A DNA stretch of 64,000 nucleotides from JACKOB01 sp024234575 (GTDB taxonomy: Bacteria > Pseudomonadota > Gammaproteobacteria > Pseudomonadales > Oleiphilaceae): positions 62,001-126,000 of the forward strand of contig JBPJFZ010000009.1 in NCBI GenBank assembly GCA_051208035.1. The letters run 5' to 3'. The translations under genes were made by a program, and so were the position numbers. Of the stretch, positions 59,830-64,000 are shown piece by piece. Below the pieces are notes generated by a model, which was not told the DNA's origin, made no database searches, and worked only from the letters and a program-made list of their open reading frames with translations. Within the stretch, counting starts at the first letter, position 1; every line of letters begins with the position of its first letter.

Positions 59830-60279
59830 TTAGCCTTTACTGTCGTGCAGAGACTTTATCACTTTGCCATGCCAGAGTGAGTAATAGCGCCAGCTGCCCG
59901 GCGCATGCGCGATTATTCCCGACAATATCATCACCACAACAATTACCGGTATGCCCCATCCTGGCGCTAAGGGCAGCGTCAGGAGCAGCAGTAGCTTTAG
60001 TCCGATAATCATTCCCCGCACCTGAACAAACCAGACAAGATTCGATAGTGCATCAATTAAAAGCATGGCGATACCCGTGCTGATGGCGGCCAGCCAGTAG
60101 TAGTGCAGTGTCGACTGATTAACTTCAAGTAATACAGCGCCGCAGATAACCGAAATAGCGAGTAAATGCGCGGTTCTCAGGGCTATTTTGAGAATTCTTT
60201 TGCCTGCAAAGTCTGGCAGTAAATTGGCTTTTAACGTGTGCCGCATGTGCTTGTCCGTCGCTAGAATAATATGGCCCAT
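59830..60279 (-). CDS. Small multi-pass membrane protein of unknown function
   Basis: This is a 149-residue membrane protein with about four hydrophobic segments (AHLLAISVICGAVLL, YWLAAISTGIAMLLIDALSN, GLKLLLLLTLPLAPGWGIPV and VVVMILSGIIAH) and a conserved-looking end APGSWRYYSLWHGK. I do not recognise the family. Met12 (60246) is an alternative start; Met1 lacks a clear ribosome binding site. It points away from the urt operon. The NtrC-like sites lie in the 312 bases between. Confidence 0.65.
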   Translation of the reverse strand: MGHIILATDKHMRHTLKANLLPDFAGKRILKIALRTAHLLAISVICGAVLLEVNQSTLHYYWLAAISTGIAMLLIDALSNLVWFVQVRGMIIGLKLLLLLTLPLAPGWGIPVIVVVMILSGIIAHAPGSWRYYSLWHGKVIKSLHDSKG

Positions 60280-60334
60280 AATAGTGTAGTTTTTGCAGTG
60301 CGCTTTTGTGCCGCGTCAATTGTGTGCGTTCCGT

Positions 60335-60402
60335 TGCTTTTCTATGGTGCAGGGTTTTTATGGTTTTTAAAATGGTGCACAGATTTGCAGTTATTTGGTG
60401 CA
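60335..60402 (+). promoter_or_regulatory. Two NtrC-like enhancer sites upstream of urtA
   Basis: The NtrC consensus is TGCACCA-N3-TGGTGCA. TGCTTTTCTATGGTGCA (60335-60351) and TGCAGTTATTTGGTGCA (60386-60402) keep the outer TGC/TGCA and the full right half with the correct 17-base length. Their centres are 51 bases apart, about five helical turns. Further GGTGCA/GGTGCG half-sites occur at 60374-60379 and 60428-60433. Confidence 0.7.
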
Positions 60403-60507
60403 ATTCACAAAATGTGGGGGTTTATTTGGTGCGCAAGTAGAAAATTGTTTCATTAGTTTACATCTGTATATTTTATAACTTCATGAAATATATGAATAAA
60501 ATAAAAC

Positions 60508-60523
60508 TGGCATGGTACTGGCT
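60508..60523 (+). promoter_or_regulatory. Sigma-54 promoter of the urt operon
   Basis: TGGCATGGTACTGGCT fits the sigma-54 pattern TGGCAC-N5-TTGCW: the invariant GG and GC are 10 bases apart and 14 of 16 positions (counting free positions) agree. It lies 68 bases before the urtA start codon and about 115 bases after the nearer NtrC-like site, a normal enhancer distance. Confidence 0.8.
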
Positions 60524-60591
60524 ATCTAGGGTGTAAAGCGCAAGCTTTTCATATGGCGTGGACACAACCTAATAAGTCAGGAGCATGAACA

Positions 60592-61881
60592 ATGAAAAAA
60601 ACCAAATTTGCACTTACCGGACTAGCGGCAGCAATGACAATGTCTTTTTCTGCGGTAACGATGTCTGCAGAAGATACGATTAAGGTGGGTGTATTGCACT
60701 CTCTTTCCGGAACGATGGCCATCAGTGAAACAACATTGAAAGATACGGTGTTGATGCTTATCGAAGAGCAGAACAAAAAAGGCGGTGTATTGGGCAAGAA
60801 GTTGGAAGCAGTAGTTGTTGATCCTGCATCAAACTGGCCTTTGTTTGCTGAGAAAGCCCGTGAACTGGTAGAGAAAGAGAAAGTATCCGCAGTTTTCGGT
60901 TGCTGGACGTCAGTATCCCGAAAGTCTGTGTTACCCGTGTTTGAAGAGCTAAACAGCATCCTTTTCTACCCCGTTCAGTATGAAGGCGAAGAGTCATCCA
61001 AGAACGTTTTCTACACTGGTGCCGCGCCCAATCAGCAGGCAATACCTGCGGTTGATTATTTGATGAATGATTTGGGAGTGAAGCGCTGGGTTCTGGCGGG
61101 TACAGATTATGTTTATCCACGTACAACCAACAAAATTCTGGAAGCCTATCTGAAAGCAAAAGGCGTGAAAGAATCGGACATCATGATCAACTACACCCCT
61201 TTCGGACACTCTGATTGGCAAAGCATTGTTTCTGATGTGAAGAAGTTTGGCTCGGCAGGTATGAAAACAGCGGTAGTGTCGACCATTAATGGCGATGCAA
61301 ACGTACCGTTCTACAAAGAGTTGGGTAACCAGGGCATTTCAGCACAGGATATTCCAGTTGTGGCATTCTCTGTTGGTGAAGAAGAGCTTTCTGGTATTGA
61401 CACTAAACCACTGGTCGGCCACCTGGCAGCATGGAACTACTTCCAGAGCGTAGAATCTGAAACGAATGATGCCTTTATCGAAAGCTGGAAGAAATACATT
61501 AAAAATGCTGATCGTGTAACCAATGACCCGATGGAAGCGAGCTATATCGGTTTCAATATGTGGGTTAAAGCGGTAGAAAAAGCTGGTACCACCGACTCTG
61601 AAGCCGTGCAGGATGCATTGATTGGTATTTCTGTACCTAACCTGTCTGGCGGTTATTCTGCGATGATGCCTAACCATCACATCACGAAGCCTGTGCTCAT
61701 TGGTGAGATTCAGGATGATGGCCAGTTCCAGATCGTATCACAAACGCCTGGTACCGTTGTGGGTGATGCATGGTCTGACTTCCTGCCAGGATCAAAAGAT
61801 CTTATCTCTGATTGGCGTAAGCCCCTGTCTTGCGGTAACTACAACGTGAAGACGGCTAAGTGTTCAGGTCAAAACTTCTGA
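60592..61881 (+). CDS. urtA: Urea ABC transporter substrate-binding protein UrtA
   Basis: UrtA (429 residues) binds urea in the periplasm for the UrtABCDE importer. A signal peptide ends near TMSA-ED. The sequence has the UrtA signature IKVGVLHSLSGTMAISETTLKD, SAVFGCWTSVSRKSVLPVFEE, LFYPVQYEGEESSKNVFYTGA and the late TGTVVGDAWS-like (TPGTVVGDAWSDFLPGSK). A good ribosome binding site (AGGAGCA) precedes it. It is the first gene of the operon and is followed by a terminator-like hairpin, so it can be made in excess over the permeases. Confidence 0.96.
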   Translation: MKKTKFALTGLAAAMTMSFSAVTMSAEDTIKVGVLHSLSGTMAISETTLKDTVLMLIEEQNKKGGVLGKKLEAVVVDPASNWPLFAEKARELVEKEKVSAVFGCWTSVSRKSVLPVFEELNSILFYPVQYEGEESSKNVFYTGAAPNQQAIPAVDYLMNDLGVKRWVLAGTDYVYPRTTNKILEAYLKAKGVKESDIMINYTPFGHSDWQSIVSDVKKFGSAGMKTAVVSTINGDANVPFYKELGNQGISAQDIPVVAFSVGEEELSGIDTKPLVGHLAAWNYFQSVESETNDAFIESWKKYIKNADRVTNDPMEASYIGFNMWVKAVEKAGTTDSEAVQDALIGISVPNLSGGYSAMMPNHHITKPVLIGEIQDDGQFQIVSQTPGTVVGDAWSDFLPGSKDLISDWRKPLSCGNYNVKTAKCSGQNF

Positions 61882-61908
61882 TTTGATTAACATTTGAACC
61901 AGTATGTT

Positions 61909-61966
61909 GACAGGTCCGGCCTTGCTCCCCTCTCTTACGAGAACAAAGGTCAGGCCTGTCTTTTTT
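61909..61966 (+). terminator. Attenuating terminator between urtA and urtB
   Basis: A 15-bp imperfect stem (left arm 61909-61923, right arm 61946-61960, one mismatch and two G-U pairs) with a 22-base loop is followed by six T. It starts 28 bases after the urtA stop. Partial read-through would explain high binding protein and low permease levels. Confidence 0.8.
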
Positions 61967-62031
61967 ATACTGGCCGAATGATTCAGGGAATTGCGGGCTT
62001 TCTTGCGAATCAATACAGGATAACGACGAAA

Positions 62032-63675
62032 ATGAGATGCGAACGTGCCACGACGGCCAACTCAGCAAACTCGGGTCTTGGATATTTTTTAGCTTTCTTT
62101 GTCATGATGTGGTGTGCGGTTGCCACAGCTGATGAAAATTTTGACCAGGCTTTATCCAAGATCGAGAGCGGAAAATTTACAACTATATCAGAGGGCGTTG
62201 CACTACTTGTTGATAGCGACGATGCACGCGTAGCCTCTGTTCTTAATGCGTTAACTGACGGGGCGTTGTATCGCTACAAGTCAGAAAACACGCTGGTTTA
62301 CTTGCACGATAAAAATGACGAAGGTTACGTTGTTTCTTACGTTTCATCTGCGCAAAAGGCTGGTGAAAAATTTGTCGTGAAGTCTTCTGCTGTCAAACGT
62401 GTCGGTGTCAACAACAATCTACGTAACGAAATTAGTAGTGCACTGGCAACACTTAATCTGAAAAACCCGAATGTTGAGATTCGGTTAAATGCACTGCGTG
62501 AAAGCCTGGGCTCATTAAATCCAGTCAGCTTAAAAACCATTACGAAAATGGCGGATACAGAGAAAAACGCCGAGGCCAAAGAGCTGATTAGAACCGCCAT
62601 GGCGATGGGTGGGTTGAAATCAGAGGATACGGCTATTCAGCTCACTTCAATTAGTGCATTAAAAGATAGCCTTGAACCTGCCGTTAAACTCGCCCTGATC
62701 AATATGGAAAGTGCATCGGATAATGCCGCGGTAAAACGGGCGGCGAAAGCGGCGTTGAAAGGCATTGAAGAAAAATTAGTGCGCTATAGCCATCTTGAAA
62801 CCTTATTCTTCGGCTTAAGTCTGGGTTCTGTATTGGTGCTGGCAGCTATCGGTCTGGCCATTACGTTTGGCGTGATGGGCGTTATCAACATGGCCCATGG
62901 CGAGCTGATTATGATTGGCGCCTATACCACTTATGTTATTCAGCTAATGATGCCAAATCATATCGAGTATTCTCTATTTGTTGCAGTGCCTGCGGCATTT
63001 CTAATTTCTGGCCTGGTAGGTATTGCTATTGAACGCGGCGTTATTCGCTTTTTGTATGGACGCCCATTAGAGACTTTGCTGGCAACCTTCGGTGTCAGTT
63101 TGATTCTGCAACAGGCGGTAAGAACCATTTTCTCGCCATTGAATCGCTCTGTTGAAACACCCGACTGGATGAGTGGCTTATGGCAGATTAACCCGGTGTT
63201 TTCACTGACCCTTAACCGTCTGTATATCATTATTTTCTGCTTTATGGTGTTTGCTGCGCTGTTTCTTATATTGCGCAAAACCGCATTGGGTTTGCAGGTG
63301 CGGGCTGTGTCGCAAAACCGGTCTATGGCAAGAGCCATGGGTGTTCGCTCTGAATGGGTCGATGCAATGACCTTTGGTCTCGGATCAGGTATCGCCGGTG
63401 TTGCTGGTGTGGCGTTAAGTCAGCTGACCAATGTGGGGCCAAACCTGGGGCAGGCCTATATTATTGATTCGTTTATGGTGGTGGTCTTTGGTGGTGTCGG
63501 TAATTTATGGGGAGTGATGGTGGCGGGACTATCTCTAGGTGTTGCCAATAAATTCCTTGAGCCATTTGCCGGTGCAGTGCTCGCCAAAATTCTGGTGCTG
63601 GTGTTTATCATCCTGTTTATTCAGAAACGGCCAAGAGGTCTGTTTCCACAGAAAGGACGCGCTGCGGAGGGTTAA
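62032..63675 (+). CDS. urtB: Urea ABC transporter permease UrtB with periplasmic N-terminal domain
   Basis: UrtB (547 residues) is a LivH-type permease. A signal/anchor segment (GLGYFLAFFVMMWCAVATA) is followed by a helical periplasmic domain of about 230 residues (FDQALSKIESGKFTTISEGV to KAALKGIEEKLVRYS) with HEAT-like alternation (ALRESLGSLNPVSLKT, ALKDSLEPAVKLALINME). The permease core begins near LETLFFGLSLGSVLVLAAIGLAIT and has GVMGVINMAHGELIMIGAYT and the EAA-like GVANKFLEPFAGAVLAK. The N-terminal domain is usual for proteobacterial UrtB. I chose the ATG at 62032; the frame is open from 61894 inside the terminator. Confidence 0.93.
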   Translation: MRCERATTANSANSGLGYFLAFFVMMWCAVATADENFDQALSKIESGKFTTISEGVALLVDSDDARVASVLNALTDGALYRYKSENTLVYLHDKNDEGYVVSYVSSAQKAGEKFVVKSSAVKRVGVNNNLRNEISSALATLNLKNPNVEIRLNALRESLGSLNPVSLKTITKMADTEKNAEAKELIRTAMAMGGLKSEDTAIQLTSISALKDSLEPAVKLALINMESASDNAAVKRAAKAALKGIEEKLVRYSHLETLFFGLSLGSVLVLAAIGLAITFGVMGVINMAHGELIMIGAYTTYVIQLMMPNHIEYSLFVAVPAAFLISGLVGIAIERGVIRFLYGRPLETLLATFGVSLILQQAVRTIFSPLNRSVETPDWMSGLWQINPVFSLTLNRLYIIIFCFMVFAALFLILRKTALGLQVRAVSQNRSMARAMGVRSEWVDAMTFGLGSGIAGVAGVALSQLTNVGPNLGQAYIIDSFMVVVFGGVGNLWGVMVAGLSLGVANKFLEPFAGAVLAKILVLVFIILFIQKRPRGLFPQKGRAAEG

Positions 63676-63678
63676 TAA

Positions 63679-64000
63679 ATGGAAAATATAAAAACTGCGG
63701 CGGATATTGCCAAAGAAAATGCCCTGTTCGATCGTAAAAGCGTGTTATTTCTGGTGGTATTGGCCGCTGTGTGTGTGTTTGTTGCCGTCACCAACATGCT
63801 GTTTCCGGAAGATAGTGCGCTGCATGTACCCACTTATACGGTCAGTCTGCTAGGCAAGTATTTAACCTATGCCTTACTGGCAGTCGCCGTGGATCTCATC
63901 TGGGGGTTTATGGGGGTGCTGAGTTTAGGCCATGCCGCATTCTTCGCACTTGGCGGCTATGCCATGGGAATGTATCTGATGCGTCAGATAGGTGATCGTG
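63679..64000 (+). CDS. urtC: Urea ABC transporter permease UrtC, N-terminal part
   Basis: This LivM-type permease starts three bases after the urtB stop, with GGAGG ahead of the ATG at 63679, and runs off the window after about 107 residues. It shows a cytoplasmic start (MENIKTAADIAKENALFDRK), a first membrane segment and the family motif DLIWGFMGVLSLGHAAFFALGGYAMGMYL. The ATPases urtD and urtE should follow outside the window. Confidence 0.94.
   Translation, partial: MENIKTAADIAKENALFDRKSVLFLVVLAAVCVFVAVTNMLFPEDSALHVPTYTVSLLGKYLTYALLAVAVDLIWGFMGVLSLGHAAFFALGGYAMGMYLMRQIGDR

Noticed and set aside
61894..62031. N-terminal extension of UrtB by 46 residues
   Set aside because: It would translate through the terminator hairpin and precede a good signal sequence start.
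1..64000. CRISPR arrays, tRNA/rRNA genes, insertion sequences, toxin-antitoxin or phage genes
   Set aside because: No direct repeat arrays, tRNA-like T-loops, transposase or phage proteins could be found on either strand.

Overview
The window looks like chromosomal core DNA of a marine-type gammaproteobacterium, probably close to Cellvibrionales/Spongiibacteraceae or Pseudomonadales. That placement rests on gene content and order, with no database search. The algZ-algR-hemC-hemD-hemX-hemY block with divergent argH, and the cyaA-lptM-lysA-dapF-DUF484 block, follow the Pseudomonas arrangement. In related bacteria many of these genes lie near oriC. I see no rRNA, tRNA, insertion sequence, prophage or CRISPR array.

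Layout. 1-5.9 kb: a truncated CHASE sensor, a DUF3301 protein, YigZ, then an overlapping pair encoding a FAN1-type VRR-NUC nuclease and a Rad3/DinG-type helicase with a Cas4-like nuclease front end. 6-16 kb: single genes, including a small beta-barrel, MetY, an SDR, a class I amidotransferase, a LysE exporter, NnrU, PpnP, HtpX (with a convincing sigma-32 promoter), a small periplasmic protein behind a possible CRP-dependent promoter, TruC, a PEP-CTERM-like protein and a lipoprotein. 16-20 kb: a minus-strand envelope operon, COG3014 lipoprotein - YcfL - LpoB - CsgG/FlgT-like protein. 20-26 kb: YlqF, RhlE, a solute-binding protein and the molybdenum cofactor operon moaB-moeA-moaD-moaE. 26-31 kb: rho with a long leader, ubiD and an Fe-S flavin reductase.

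31-37 kb: the haem genes hemC-D-X-Y and the AlgZ/AlgR two-component pair, with argH divergent. 39-51 kb: second-messenger and cell-wall precursor genes: a PAS-GGDEF protein with a degenerate EAL domain, class I adenylate cyclase, LptM, LysA, DapF, DUF484, a HAD phosphatase and a coiled-coil diguanylate cyclase. The xerC gene usual between DUF484 and the HAD gene is missing. 51-60 kb: glutathionylspermidine synthetase/amidase with a small hydrolase, HdfR and MaoP, YchJ, SlyD, a PhnA-like zinc protein, a tandem GST-N protein and a lipase-like hydrolase behind a 16-bp palindrome. 60-64 kb: the start of a urea ABC transporter operon, urtA-urtB-urtC, with a sigma-54 promoter and two NtrC-like sites; urtC runs off the window.

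The block is mostly housekeeping. The least ordinary parts are the nuclease/nuclease-helicase pair, the LpoB-type envelope operon with an internal terminator, the degenerate-EAL hybrid, and several promoter-scale signals for sigma-32, sigma-54/NtrC, CRP and a palindromic operator.
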